Source: Roseomonas alba | Lineage (GTDB): Bacteria; Pseudomonadota; Alphaproteobacteria; Acetobacterales; Acetobacteraceae | Reading direction: 5' to 3' | Assembly: GCF_019430885.1 (NCBI RefSeq) | Contig: NZ_JAHYBZ010000008.1 | Coordinates: 62,001-126,000, forward strand | DNA: 64,000 nt | Shown here: positions 26,412 to 37,100 of the stretch, one piece after another | Layout: the number at the start of each line of letters is the position of its first letter | How positions within the stretch are numbered: position 1 is the first letter of the stretch | Notes under the pieces: model-generated | Told to the model about the DNA's origin: nothing | Database searches by the model: none | The model's input: only the letters and a program-made list of their open reading frames with translations | Made by a program: the position numbers and the translations under genes

Positions 26412-26440
26412 TTGGCGGTGCCGGCCTGCTCGGCTAGCCT
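26412..26440 (+). promoter_or_regulatory. Candidate sigma70-type promoter
   Basis: TTGGCG (26412-26417), a 17-base spacer and TAGCCT (26435-26440) precede the secreted two-repeat protein by 55 bases. Layout and -10 form resemble the candidate ahead of the suyAB-like genes. Confidence 0.4.
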
Positions 26441-26494
26441 TCCGACGAAATGAACGGGCGCCGTGCCCGGCCCCCGTCGGGAAGGAGAGCCTGC

Positions 26495-27172
26495 ATGCTG
26501 TTTCGACGCCTGGCCATAGCCGCCGCAGCCCTCGCCGCTGCCACCGGCCTGGCCCCCGCCGCCATGGCCCAGACGGGTGACCCGTCCTTCAACCTGGTCA
26601 ACCGTAGCAGCCGGGTGATCTACGAGGCCTATGCCTCCCCCTCCTCGGACAGCAACTGGGGGGCCGACCGGCTCGGCCAGAATGTGATCCCGGCGGGGCG
26701 CAGCTTCGTCATCCGCCTGCCGCAGGGCGAATGCATCTACGACGTCCGCGTCGTCTATGACCGCCAGGGCGGCCCGGCCGAGGAACGCCGCAACATCAAC
26801 CTGTGCAACCTGACCGAGCTCGCCTTCGACGGCCGCGGCCAGCAGCAGGGTGGGCCGCCGCAGCAGCAGGCGCCGCAGCAGCCGCAGGCCCGCCCGGGCC
26901 AGGGCCAGCAGGGCAACCCGTCCTTCAACCTGGTGAACCAGGGGCAGCAGCCGGTGATGGAGGTCTATGCCTCGCTGGCCACCGACCAGAACTGGGGGCC
27001 CGACCGGCTGGGCAACGACACCGTCGCCCCGGGCGCGGTCTATGCGATCCGCCTGCCGGAAGGGGACTGCATGTACGACATGCGCTTCGTCTACCAGAAC
27101 GGCCAGTCGCAGGAACGCCGCGGCGTGAACCTGTGCGAAGTGACCAACGTGGTCCTGCCGCTGCAGCAATAG
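26495..27172 (+). CDS. Secreted protein with two tandem ~80-residue repeats, unknown function
   Basis: The 225-residue protein has a signal peptide (about 1-25, ending PAAMAQ). Two copies of one domain follow. Copy 1 (about 29-111) starts DPSFNLVNRSSRVIYEAYAS; copy 2 (about 143-225) starts NPSFNLVNQGQQPVMEVYAS. Each has NWGPDRLG-like, IRLPEGDCMYDMRFVY-like and a closing NLC motif with two Cys that could form a disulfide. They are joined by a Gln/Pro/Gly linker. The start is set by GAAGGAG upstream. I know of no function; the fold would be a small beta domain outside the cytoplasm. Confidence 0.8.
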   Translation: MLFRRLAIAAAALAAATGLAPAAMAQTGDPSFNLVNRSSRVIYEAYASPSSDSNWGADRLGQNVIPAGRSFVIRLPQGECIYDVRVVYDRQGGPAEERRNINLCNLTELAFDGRGQQQGGPPQQQAPQQPQARPGQGQQGNPSFNLVNQGQQPVMEVYASLATDQNWGPDRLGNDTVAPGAVYAIRLPEGDCMYDMRFVYQNGQSQERRGVNLCEVTNVVLPLQQ

Positions 27173-27190
27173 GCCGGACAAGGGCTTCGG

Positions 27191-27225
27191 AAGGGGCGGT
27201 TCCGGGAACGGGCCGCCCCTTTCTG
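27191..27225. terminator. Rho-independent terminator, possibly bidirectional
   Basis: Stem AAGGGGCGG (27191-27199) pairs with CCGCCCCTT (27213-27221), followed by a short T-rich run ttctgtt. It lies 18 bases after the two-repeat gene and between it and the convergent citryl-CoA lyase-like gene. Confidence 0.75.
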
Positions 27226-27258
27226 TTGCCTGGAGGGGTAAAGGCAGCCGCCTCGCCC

Positions 27259-28023
27259 TCAGCCCGCTGGCGGATCCCGGTATTGCACGGCCTGCTTGGC
27301 GAGCTTCTCGATCAGCCGCGCCGATCCGCTCTGCCGTTCCTCGGCGATGTGCGCGACCAGCCCGCCGCTGCGCGACACCACCGCGAGCCCCCGCATCACC
27401 TCTGGCCCGAAGCCGATATCGGAGAACAGCGCCCCGATCGCCCCGGTCGCGTTGATCGTCAGGTGCCGCCCGGCGGCGCGGTCCACCTCCTCGGCCAGGA
27501 TGCGGAGCATGGCGATGTGGGGCCCGGCCGCGCCCGCTTCCTCGGCGATCGCGAAGAGCCGGGGGGAGCGCGGATCGTCCGGCTTGTGGAAGCGGTGGCC
27601 GAAGCCCGGCACGGCCTTCTTCTCGCCACGGAACTTCGCGACAACCCCGGCGCAATAAGCGCGCGCATCACCGCCTTCGCGCACACCCGTCTGAAGAATC
27701 CGCGCGCAGCCTTCCATGGTGCCCATGAAGGTGTCGCCGATGGTCATCAGGCTGGCGCCCATCGCCACCTGCATCTGGTCCGGCACGGCGCTGGCAACGA
27801 AACGGGCGGTCAGGGTGTTCAGGGTGAGGCCATGCTCCATCAGCACCACCAGGCAGGCGTCCAGCACCCGGGTCTCGGCCGGTGTCGGCACGCGTCCGCG
27901 CAGCAGGAAGAACACCATTTCGGTATAAGTCAGGTGGCCGACCAGTTCGCTCACCAGATCCTTGCCGCGGATGGTGATGGAGGTCTCGTCGGCGGTGCAC
28001 AGATAGGTCGTGTCGTTGTCCAT
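27259..28023 (-). CDS. Citryl-CoA lyase-like protein (citrate synthase family, single domain)
   Basis: The 254 residues match the large domain of citrate synthases: TEMVFFLLRGRVPTPAE, catalytic-region GFGHRFHKPDDPR, LTINATGAIGALFSDIG and HIAEE near the end. True citrate synthases have about 400 residues; this short form lacks most of the small domain and is annotated in relatives as citryl-CoA lyase, splitting citryl-CoA into acetyl-CoA and oxaloacetate. I start at ATG 28023 (MDNDTTYLC); further upstream codons are not conserved-looking. It is monocistronic and divergent from the efflux operon. Confidence 0.82.
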   Translation of the reverse strand: MDNDTTYLCTADETSITIRGKDLVSELVGHLTYTEMVFFLLRGRVPTPAETRVLDACLVVLMEHGLTLNTLTARFVASAVPDQMQVAMGASLMTIGDTFMGTMEGCARILQTGVREGGDARAYCAGVVAKFRGEKKAVPGFGHRFHKPDDPRSPRLFAIAEEAGAAGPHIAMLRILAEEVDRAAGRHLTINATGAIGALFSDIGFGPEVMRGLAVVSRSGGLVAHIAEERQSGSARLIEKLAKQAVQYRDPPAG

Positions 28024-28175
28024 GACGTTTCCATTGGCCCGTGGGGGCCGGAAGTCCGGGGCGAAGGCGGCCCGGTCCCGGCGATCCCCTGTTGCCATTC
28101 GATACTGGCGCAGCCCAGGCGGGCAGGCCAAATAGAGTTGAGAAGGGTTCGCACCCATGGTGGCAATTCAGGTTG

Positions 28176-29636
28176 ATGTCCGGCTCCGTATCGTCCTTCC
28201 CATCACCGACCCGCCGGGGCGGCGCTGCTGGCGCCGCCATGCTGATGCTTGCCCTGTCCGCCTGCGCCCTGCCGATCGAGCCGGCTGAGTCCGGCCTCAC
28301 GGCGCCGGTCCGCTTCGTCGCCGGGGGCGGCGCGGCGGCGCCCGCCCTGGGGCCCGACCCGGCCTGGTGGCAGGCCTTCGGCGCGCCCGACCTCGACCGG
28401 CTGATGGCCGGCGCCATGGCGGGCAATCTCGACATGGCGGCCTCGATCGCGCGGCTGCGCCAGGCCGATGCGGCCCTGCGCATCGCCGGGGCCCAGTTGC
28501 TGCCCTTCGTCGATGCCAGTGCCTCGGTCGCGCGGACCCGCGGCACCTCCTCCACCCCCGGCACGCCGGCCAATGCGGGGCGGCAATATGGCGGGTCGCT
28601 CAGCGCCAGCTACCAGATCGACTTCTGGGGCAAGCTGGCGGCGCAGCAGCAATCGGCGCAGGACAGCGTCTCGGCCGCGGAATTCGACATCGGCACCGTC
28701 ACCCTGGCGACGCAATCCTCGGTCGCCGTGACGCTGTTCGACCTGCTCGGCGCCCAGGAACAGCTCGCCGTGCAGCAGGAAAACCTGCGCACCGCCGAGC
28801 GCACCCTGCTGATCCTGCGGGAACGCCTGACGGTCGGCACGGCCACCGGCCTCGACGTCGCGCAGCAGGAGACGGTGGTGGCGCAGCAGCGCGGCCAGGT
28901 CCCGCCGCTGCGCCGGACCATCGAGGCCGACACCTTCGCCCTCGCCACCCTATCCGGCCTGATGCCGGCCGAGGTGACGGTGGCGGCCCAGCGCCTCGCC
29001 ACCATCCGGGTGCCCGAGATCGCGGCCGGCCTGCCCGCCGAGGTGCTGACCCGCCGCCCCGATGTCCGCCAGGCGGAGGCGAACCTCGCCGCCGCCAGCG
29101 CCGATGTCACCGTGGCGCGCGCCGCCCTGTTCCCCACCATCACCCTGACCGCGGAGGGCGGATTGCAGAGCATCGCCCTGCAGACCCTGCTGCGCCCGGG
29201 GGCGACGATCTACGGCATCGGCGCGAACATCGCGCAGACCATCTTCGATGGCGGCCAGCTCCGCGCGCAGCTCGAACAGACCCGCGCGCGGCGGGAGGAA
29301 CTGCTGGCGAACTACCGTCGCGCCATCCTCGCCGCCCTGCAGGACACCGAGACGAGCCTGTCCGCCCTGGCGAACGACCGCGAATCGGTCACGCTGCAGG
29401 CCGCCCGCGTGGACGCGGCCCAGCGCGCCTTCGCCGTCGCGGATGCGCAGTTCCGCGCCGGCACCATCGACCTTCTCACCCTGCTCATCACCCAGTCGAA
29501 CCTGTTCACCGCACGCGCGGCGCTCGCCCAGGCGCAGACCTCGCGCCTGCAATCGGCCGCGGCGCTGTTCATCGCGCTCGGCGGTGGCTGGACGGTGGAT
29601 ATCGCGCGCCAGACCCGGACGAGGACCGCATCATGA
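28176..29636 (+). CDS. RND efflux outer-membrane lipoprotein (NodT/OprM family)
   Basis: Outer-membrane channel of 486 residues. A signal ends in the lipobox ALSAC; WWQAFGAPDLDRLM and two homologous helical halves of the TolC fold follow, including SYQIDFWGKLAAQQQSA, EVLTRRPDVRQAEANL and AGTIDLLTLL. The ATG at 28176 is the first with a ribosome-like AGG; ATG 28239 would shorten the signal too far. It is the first of four efflux genes, and its stop overlaps the adaptor start by 4 bases (ATGA). Confidence 0.92.
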   Translation: MSGSVSSFPSPTRRGGAAGAAMLMLALSACALPIEPAESGLTAPVRFVAGGGAAAPALGPDPAWWQAFGAPDLDRLMAGAMAGNLDMAASIARLRQADAALRIAGAQLLPFVDASASVARTRGTSSTPGTPANAGRQYGGSLSASYQIDFWGKLAAQQQSAQDSVSAAEFDIGTVTLATQSSVAVTLFDLLGAQEQLAVQQENLRTAERTLLILRERLTVGTATGLDVAQQETVVAQQRGQVPPLRRTIEADTFALATLSGLMPAEVTVAAQRLATIRVPEIAAGLPAEVLTRRPDVRQAEANLAAASADVTVARAALFPTITLTAEGGLQSIALQTLLRPGATIYGIGANIAQTIFDGGQLRAQLEQTRARREELLANYRRAILAALQDTETSLSALANDRESVTLQAARVDAAQRAFAVADAQFRAGTIDLLTLLITQSNLFTARAALAQAQTSRLQSAAALFIALGGGWTVDIARQTRTRTAS

Positions 29637-31060
29637 ATGAGCTGCCCCGTCCGCCGAAGCCTGCGGAAGCGCCGCGCACGCTGGAAAGCACGCCGGAGGA
29701 GGGTGCGCCGCGGCGCCGGCGCCGCTGGCCGTGGCTGCTGCTGGTCCTGCTGCTGGCCGGCGGGGGCTGGTATGCCTGGACGCGCGGCCTGCTGCCCTTC
29801 CTGCCTCCACCCGCGGCCACCACCGCGACCGCGCCGGCGGGCGGGCCGCCGCGCGGCCGGCCCGCGATCCCGGTGACCTCGGCCGATGCCGCCGTGACCG
29901 ACGTGCCGATCGTGCTCGATGCGCTGGGCACGGTGCAGGCCTTCAACACCATCACCATCATCCCCCAGGTGACCGGCCGCATCACCGAGATCGCCTTCAC
30001 CGAGGGCCAGGAGGTCAAGGCCGGCGACGTGCTGGTGCGGCTCGACCCGCGCGCCTTCCAGGCCACGCTCGACCAGGCGGTCGCGACCAAGGCGCAGCGG
30101 GAGGCACAGCTCGCCAATGCGCGCCTCGACCTCCAGCGCTACCAGCAGCTCATGCGCATCAACGGGGCGTCCCAGCAGACGCTGGACACGCAGCGCGCCT
30201 CGGTCGCGCAGCTCGAGGCCCAGGTGCAGTACGACCAGGCGACGATCGACAATGCACAGGTGCAGCTCGACTACACGGTGATCCGTGCGCCGATCGACGG
30301 GCGCATCGGCCTGCGCCAGGTCGATGTCGGCAATCTGGTGCAGTCAAGCTCCTCGGGCATCGTGACCATCACCCAGATCCGCCCGGTCAGCGTGACCTTC
30401 ACCCTGCCGCAGCAGGCCCTGCCCGAGGTGCAGGAGGCGATCGCCGCCGGCCCCGTGCCGGTCGTCGCGCGGCTGCCCGAGCCGACCACCCCGCGGGCCG
30501 ACGGAGCCACGCCGCCGCCCAACCCGGTCGGCACGCTGGTCACCCTCGACAACCAAGTGGATGCCGCGACCGGCACCATCCGGCTGAAGGCGACCTTCCC
30601 GAACGAGGACCAGCGCCTCTGGCCCGGCGCCTTCGTGAACGTGCAATTGCAGGTCGCCGTGCTGCATGGCGTGACGGCCGTGCCACTGGTCGCCGTGCAG
30701 CGCGGCCCGGATGGCCCCTATGTCTTCGTCGTCGCGGAGAACAGCACCGTGGAGCAGCGGCCGGTCACCCTCGGCGTCCTCACCGGAACGCAGGCGGTGG
30801 TGCAGCGGGGGCTGCGGCCGGGCGAGCGCGTCGTGACCTCCGGCGCGCTGCGCCTGACCCCGGGCGCGCTGGTGCAGGTGGCCGAGCCGGTGCGCCCGCC
30901 GGCGAATACCAACCAGCCGCGGCGCCGCCGTCCGGGCGGCGAGGGCGGCCCGCCAGGGGCCGGCCAGCCCCGCAATGGCCAAGGCAGCCCCGGCCAGCCG
31001 GGGGGCGACCAGCCCGCCGGCACCCCGCCAGCCGCGGGCCCGCCCGGCGCGCCGCGCTAG
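29633..31060 (+). CDS. mdtA: RND efflux periplasmic adaptor (MdtA-like)
   Basis: Membrane-fusion protein of 475 residues. The N-terminus is Pro/Arg-rich, then a membrane helix (about 33-50). A lipoyl half (QVTGRITEIAFTEGQEVKAG), an alpha-hairpin (TLDQAVATKAQREAQL onward), the second lipoyl half (APIDGRIGLRQVDVGNLVQ) and the beta-barrel and membrane-proximal domains follow. The last ~60 residues are a Gly/Pro/Arg-rich tail, longer than in E. coli MdtA. It links the channel gene and the two permeases. Confidence 0.93.
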   Translation: MNELPRPPKPAEAPRTLESTPEEGAPRRRRRWPWLLLVLLLAGGGWYAWTRGLLPFLPPPAATTATAPAGGPPRGRPAIPVTSADAAVTDVPIVLDALGTVQAFNTITIIPQVTGRITEIAFTEGQEVKAGDVLVRLDPRAFQATLDQAVATKAQREAQLANARLDLQRYQQLMRINGASQQTLDTQRASVAQLEAQVQYDQATIDNAQVQLDYTVIRAPIDGRIGLRQVDVGNLVQSSSSGIVTITQIRPVSVTFTLPQQALPEVQEAIAAGPVPVVARLPEPTTPRADGATPPPNPVGTLVTLDNQVDAATGTIRLKATFPNEDQRLWPGAFVNVQLQVAVLHGVTAVPLVAVQRGPDGPYVFVVAENSTVEQRPVTLGVLTGTQAVVQRGLRPGERVVTSGALRLTPGALVQVAEPVRPPANTNQPRRRRPGGEGGPPGAGQPRNGQGSPGQPGGDQPAGTPPAAGPPGAPR

Positions 31061-31069
31061 GCCGCCGCG

Positions 31070-34000
31070 ATGAGCATCTCGGCCCCCTTCATCGCGCGGC
31101 CGATCGCCACCTCGCTGCTCGCCGTGGCGATGCTGCTGGCGGGAATCTATGGCTATCTGCGCCTGCCGGTCTCCTCCCTGCCCGAGGTCGATTTCCCCAC
31201 CATCCAAGTGACGACGCAGCTTCCCGGCGCCTCGCCCGACACGGTGGCGGTGCTGGTCACCGCCTCGCTGGAACGGCAGCTCGCGCAGATCTCCGGGCTG
31301 AACGAGGTCGTCTCGGTCAGCGGGCCAGGCGTCAGCCGCATCACGCTGCAATTCAACCTCGGCCGTGACATCGACGACGCGGCGCAGGATGTGCAGGCCG
31401 CGATCAACGCGGCGCGCGGGACGCTGCCCTCCTCCCTGCCCTATCCGCCGACCTACCAGAAGGTGAACCCGGCCGATCCGCCGATCCTGACCCTGGCGCT
31501 CACCTCCGACACCCAGCCGGTCGCGCGGCTGTCGGATGTGGTGGACACGCTGCTGGCGCAGCGCCTCGCGCAGGTGGGCGGCGTCGGACGCGTCGCGGTG
31601 CAGGGCAACATGCGGCCGGCGGTGCGGCTGCAGGTCGATCCGCAGCGCCTCGCCGCCTATGGGCTGGGGCTGGAGGATGTCCGCAGCGCCGTCGTCGCGG
31701 CCAATGTCGCGGGCCCGAAGGGATCAGTGGACGGGCCGCAGCAGGCCTCCGCGGTCATGGCGAACGACCAGCTCAGCACGCCAGCTTCCTTCGAGAACAT
31801 CGTCATCGCATGGCGCGGCACCGCGCCGGTGCGCCTGCGCGACGTGGGCGCGGCGGTCGAGGATCTGGAGAACACGCTCACCGCCGCCTGGTTCAACGGC
31901 AGGCCGGCCATCCTGCTCGACATCCAGCGCCAGCCGGGGGCGAACATCGTCGCCACCGTCGCCGCGCTGCGCGCCCAGTTGCAGACGCTGGAACGCGCAT
32001 TGCCGGCCGGCACGCATCTGTCGGTCGTGTCGGACCGCACCGAGATGATCCGCGCCTCGGTGACCGAGGTGCAGCTCACCCTCATCATCGCCGTGGTGCT
32101 GGTGGTGCTGGTGATCTTCCTGTTCCTGCGCACCCTGCGGGCGACCATCGTGCCGGGCATCGCCCTGCCGCTGTCCATCATGGGCACCTTCGGCATCATG
32201 GCGCTGGCGGGCTTCACCATCGACAACCTGTCGCTGATGGCGCTGGTCATCGCGACCGGCTTCATCGTCGACGACGCCATCGTCATGATCGAGAACGTCG
32301 TCCGCCTGGTCGAGAAGGGCATGCCCCCGCTCCAGGCGGCCTTCGAGGGCGCGAAGCAGATCGGCTTCACCATCGTCTCGCTGACCGTCTCCCTGATCGC
32401 CGTCTTCATCCCGCTGCTGTTCATGGAAGGCGTGGTCGGGCGGCTGTTCCGCGAATTCGCCATCGTGCTGTCGGTCTCGGTGCTGGTGTCGATGGTGGTG
32501 TCGCTGACGCTGACGCCGATGATGTGCGCCTACCTGCTGCGGCCGGCGGAGGAAGAGAAGCCCGGCCTGATCAACCGTGCCTTCGAGGCCGGCTTCGAAG
32601 CAATGCGCCGCGGCTACGCCGTGACTCTCGCCTGGGCGCTGCGGCGGGAGGGGCTGATGCTGCTGCTCGCCCTGCTGACGCTGGGCGGCACGGTCTGGCT
32701 CTACATCGCCATGCCGAAAGGGTTCCTGCCGCTCCAGGACACCGGCATCATCGCCATCACCACCGAGGCGCCGCAGGACGTGTCCTTCCGGCGCATGTCC
32801 GACCTCCAGCGCCGTGTCGCCGAGGTGGTCGCGGAAGACCCTGAAGTCGCGGCCGTCGCCTCCGTCGCCGGGGCCGGCACCATCAACCCGGCGCAGAACA
32901 CCGGCCGCCTGACCGTTGTGCTTCGCCCGCGCGACCAACGCGCAGACGACACCCAGGCGGTGATCGACCGGCTGGCCCCGAGACTCGCCGCCATTCCCGG
33001 CATCGTCGCCTACCCGCAGGCAGTGCAGGACATCCAGATCGGCACGCGCACCTCCAGCACCCAGTACCAGTACACGGTGATGGATTCCTCCGCGACCGAG
33101 CTCGCCACCTGGGCGCCGCGGCTGCTCGACGCCCTGCGCGCCCTGCCCGAGCTGCGCGACGTCGCCACCGACCAGCGCGAGGACGGACTGCGCCTGTCCG
33201 TCACCGTGGATCGCGCGCGTGCCGCGCGGCTCGGCGTGACGATGCAGGCGATCGACGACACGCTCTACGACGCCTTCGGCCAGCGCCAGATCAGCACCAT
33301 CTACGGCCAGGCCAACCAGTATCGCGTGGTGCTGGAAGTGGACCCGGCCATGGCCGGCGACCCGGCGATGATCGGCCGGCTGCGCGTGCCCGGCAGCAGC
33401 GCCACGGTGAACAACGTGACCGCCGCGGCCCAGGTGCCGCTCGCCGAGCTCGCCACCATCGAGCGTGTCTCGGGGCCCCTGACGGTCACCCGGCAGGACC
33501 AGTTCCCGGCGGTGACACTCAGCTTCAACCTCGCCCCCGGCGTGTCGCTGGGCTCGGCCGTGAACGCCATCGCGCAGGCCGAACGCAGCCTCGGCATGCC
33601 CGACACCATGGTCGGCACCTATGGCGGCGACGCGGCGGAATTCCAGCGGTCCCTCGCCGGCCAGGGCTGGCTGATCCTCGCCGCCATCATCGTCATCTAC
33701 ATCGTGCTCGGCGTGCTCTACGAGAGCGTGATCCACCCGATCACCATCCTCTCGACGCTGCCCTCGGCCGGCATCGGCGCGCTGCTGGCGCTGCGGCTGT
33801 TCGGGCTCGACCTCAACGTCGTCGGGCTGATCGGCATCGTGCTGCTGATGGGCATCGTGAAGAAGAACGCGATCATGATGATCGACTTCGCGATCGAGGC
33901 GCAGCGCGACCATGGCCTGTCCCCGCGCGAGGCGATCACTGAAGCCTGCCTGCTGCGCTTCCGCCCGATCATGATGACGACGCTCGCCGCCATCCTCGGC

Positions 34001-34189
34001 GCGGTGCCGCTGGTGCTCGGTCATGGCGCTGGCAATGAGCTGCGCCTGCCGCTCGGCATCTCGGTCATCGGCGGGCTGATGCTGAGCCAGATCATCACGC
34101 TTTACACCACGCCGGTCATCTACCTGGCGATGGAGGACCTGCGCGCGCGCTTCGCCCGCCCCACCGCGCGCACGCAGCCGGCGGAATAG
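31070..34189 (+). CDS. mdtB: RND multidrug efflux permease (MdtB-like)
   Basis: Inner-membrane proton-driven pump subunit of 1039 residues with twelve membrane helices. Helix 4 carries the proton-relay region FIVDDAIVMIENV, and two large periplasmic loops show the usual pseudo-repeat. A second permease follows after 4 bases. In MdtABC, B and C assemble as a heterotrimer in which C does the drug export; the order here (adaptor, B-like, C-like) suggests the same. Typical substrates are bile-salt-like compounds and novobiocin, but the range here is unknown. Confidence 0.92.
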   Translation: MSISAPFIARPIATSLLAVAMLLAGIYGYLRLPVSSLPEVDFPTIQVTTQLPGASPDTVAVLVTASLERQLAQISGLNEVVSVSGPGVSRITLQFNLGRDIDDAAQDVQAAINAARGTLPSSLPYPPTYQKVNPADPPILTLALTSDTQPVARLSDVVDTLLAQRLAQVGGVGRVAVQGNMRPAVRLQVDPQRLAAYGLGLEDVRSAVVAANVAGPKGSVDGPQQASAVMANDQLSTPASFENIVIAWRGTAPVRLRDVGAAVEDLENTLTAAWFNGRPAILLDIQRQPGANIVATVAALRAQLQTLERALPAGTHLSVVSDRTEMIRASVTEVQLTLIIAVVLVVLVIFLFLRTLRATIVPGIALPLSIMGTFGIMALAGFTIDNLSLMALVIATGFIVDDAIVMIENVVRLVEKGMPPLQAAFEGAKQIGFTIVSLTVSLIAVFIPLLFMEGVVGRLFREFAIVLSVSVLVSMVVSLTLTPMMCAYLLRPAEEEKPGLINRAFEAGFEAMRRGYAVTLAWALRREGLMLLLALLTLGGTVWLYIAMPKGFLPLQDTGIIAITTEAPQDVSFRRMSDLQRRVAEVVAEDPEVAAVASVAGAGTINPAQNTGRLTVVLRPRDQRADDTQAVIDRLAPRLAAIPGIVAYPQAVQDIQIGTRTSSTQYQYTVMDSSATELATWAPRLLDALRALPELRDVATDQREDGLRLSVTVDRARAARLGVTMQAIDDTLYDAFGQRQISTIYGQANQYRVVLEVDPAMAGDPAMIGRLRVPGSSATVNNVTAAAQVPLAELATIERVSGPLTVTRQDQFPAVTLSFNLAPGVSLGSAVNAIAQAERSLGMPDTMVGTYGGDAAEFQRSLAGQGWLILAAIIVIYIVLGVLYESVIHPITILSTLPSAGIGALLALRLFGLDLNVVGLIGIVLLMGIVKKNAIMMIDFAIEAQRDHGLSPREAITEACLLRFRPIMMTTLAAILGAVPLVLGHGAGNELRLPLGISVIGGLMLSQIITLYTTPVIYLAMEDLRARFARPTARTQPAE

Positions 34190-34193
34190 CGCC

Positions 34194-37100
34194 ATGTCGA
34201 TCTCCGCCCCCTTCATCGCGCGGCCGATCGGCACGACGCTGCTGGCCATCGGCCTCGCGCTCGCGGGCATCACCGCCTATTTCAACCTGCCGGTCGCGCC
34301 CTTGCCGCGGGTCGATTTCCCGACCATCGCGGTGACGGCGAGCCAGCCCGGCGCCGATCCGATCATCATGGCGTCCTCCGTCGCCGCGCCGCTGGAACGC
34401 CGCCTGGGCGAGATCCCGGGCGTGACGGAGATGACCTCGACCTCCAGCCTCGGCAGCACCAACGTCATCGTGCAGTTCGACCTGTCGCGTTCCATCGCCT
34501 CGGCCGCGCGGGACGTGCAAGCGGCGATCAACGCGGCGGGGCCGGACCTGCCCTCAGGCCTGACTGCCCCGCCCTCCTTCCGCAAGCTGAACCCGGCGGA
34601 TGCGCCGGTGCTGATCCTGGCGCTGACCTCGGAGACCGTCACCCCGGGCGCGATCTATGACGCCGCGGACAGCATCCTAGCCCCCCGCATCGCCCAGGTG
34701 CCGGGCACGGCGCAGGTCAGCCTGTCCGGGGCCGAGCAGCCGGCCATCCGCGTTTCGGTCGACCCCGCCGCCGCGGCCGCGGCGAATGTCTCGCTCGACC
34801 AGATCCGTACCGCGATCACCCGCGCCAACGTCACCCAGGCGACGGGGATCGTCGATGGACCGGAGCAGGCCGCGACCATCGCGGTCAACGACCGCCTGAC
34901 CACGCCCGAACAATTCGGCGCCATCATCGTCCGGCAGTCCGGCGGCGCGGTCGTGCGCCTGGACGGCGTCGCCAGCGTCGAGGTCGGCGCGCGCGACCGC
35001 CGGCAGGCCGGACTCTACAACGGGCGTCCCGCCGTCATCGTCACCGTCTACAAGCAGGCCGACGCCAATGTGCTCGAGGTGGTGGACGACATCCGGGCCC
35101 TGATGCCCGACCTGCAACGCTGGATGCCGGCAGGCATCAACGTCACCGTCATGCGCGACCGGTCCGAGACGATCCGCGCCAGCGTCGAGGAAGTCGAGAT
35201 CACGCTACTGATTAGCATCGCGCTGGTTGTCCTCGTCGTCGCCGCTTTCCTGCGGCGCAAATCGGCGATCTTCGCCGCCGGCGTCGCGGTGCCGCTGTCC
35301 CTGCTCGGCACCATCGGCTGCATGTGGCTGGCGGGGTTCTCGCTCAACAACTTCACCCTCATGGCGCTGACCATTTCGGTCGGCTTCGTCATCGACGACG
35401 CCATCGTGATGATCGAGAACATGGCCCGCTACACCGAGCGCGGGCTGAAGCCGATGGAAGCCGCGCTGGAAGGCGCGAAGCAGATCGGCTTCACCGTCGT
35501 CTCGATCAGCCTTTCGCTCATCGCCGTCTTCATCCCGCTGCTGTTCATGGGCGGCATCGTCGGACGCATGCTGCGGGAATTCGCCGCGACCCTGTCCATT
35601 GCGGTCGGCATCTCCGCACTGATCTCCCTGACCGTCACGCCGATGCTGGCGGCGCATCTCGCCAGCCACGATCCGCGCCCGCCCGGCCGCTTCGGCCGTG
35701 CCTTCGAAGCCGGGATGGACTGGCTGATCGACCACTACATCAGCACCCTGACCGTCGCGCTGCGCTGGCGGCGGACCATGCTGACGCTGACCATCGGGCT
35801 GATCGGGCTGACCGTCTGGCTCTACACGGTGGTGCCCAAGGGCTTCTTCCCCGACCAGGACAGCGGGCTGATCTTCGGCGCCGCCCAGGCGCAGCCCGAC
35901 ACCTCCTTCCAGCAGATGACCGTCTACCAGCAGAAGGTCATGGAGGTGATCCGCGCCGATCCGGCGGTGGAGAACGTCTCGGCCTCGGTCGGCGGCGGCG
36001 GCTTTTTCGGCGGCTCCGCCTCGGTGCGGCTGCAGATCTCGCTGAAGCCGCAGGACCAGCGCCCCGGCACCACGGCGATGGACGTCATCAACCGGCTGCG
36101 CGGGCCGCTCTCCGCCGTGTCCGGCGTGCAGACCTTCATGCGCCCCGTCTCGGACATCGTCATCGGCGGGCGGCAGGGCAATGCGTCCTACCAGTACGTG
36201 CTGCTCTCCCCCAGCGTCGAGGACCTGTTCACCTGGAGCGAGGCACTCGTCCGCCAGCTCCGCACCGTGCCGCAGGTCGAGGACGTCTCCTCCGACCAGC
36301 AGCGCACCGGCCTCGTCTCCCGCCTCATCATCGACCGCGATGCGGCCGCGCGGCTCGGCATCTCGGTGCAGGCGCTGGATGCGACGCTGAACAACGCCTT
36401 CGCGCAGCGCCAGGTCTCGACCATCTACCGCCCGCGCAACCAGTACCGCGTGGTGATGGAGATCGACCCGGAGCTGACGCAGTCACCCGAGAATCTCGAC
36501 CGCGTCTTCCTCCCCGGCCGCGACGGGCCGGTGCCGCTCGGCGCCGTGGCGCGGCTCGAACGCGGCATCTCGCCGCGCCAGATCACGCATCAGGGCCTGT
36601 TCCCCGCCGCGACCATCACCTTCAACCTCGCCCCCGGCGTCTCCCTGGGCGAGGCCGCCGCCGCGATCGACAAGGCCGCGCTCGACATCCAGATGCCCGC
36701 GACCATCCGCGGCGAGTTCGCCGGCAATGCCCGCAGCTTCCGTGACTTCCAGTCCGGCCTGCCGCTGCTGATCCTCGCCGCGATCGTCGCGATCTACATC
36801 GTGCTCGGCGTGCTCTACGAGAGCCTGATCCATCCGCTGACCATCATCTCCACCCTGCCCACGGCGGGAATTGGCGCACTCCTGGCGCTGCTCGCGACGA
36901 CGCTGTCCTTCACCCTGATCGCGCTGATCGGCGTCATCCTGCTGATGGGTATCGTGAAGAAGAACGCCATCATGATGGTGGACTTCGCCCTGGAACATGA
37001 ACGCGAGGGCGGCGAAGGCGGCATGCAGGCCATCCTCGAAGCCTGCCGCGAACGCTTCCGGCCGATCCTGATGACGACCCTCGCCGCCCTGTTCGGCGCC

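Noticed and set aside
31724..34273. Long open frame (849 codons) on the minus strand
   Set aside because: Exact antisense of the MdtB-like permease, with His/Asp/Gln-rich composition typical of the reverse complement of a GC-rich gene.
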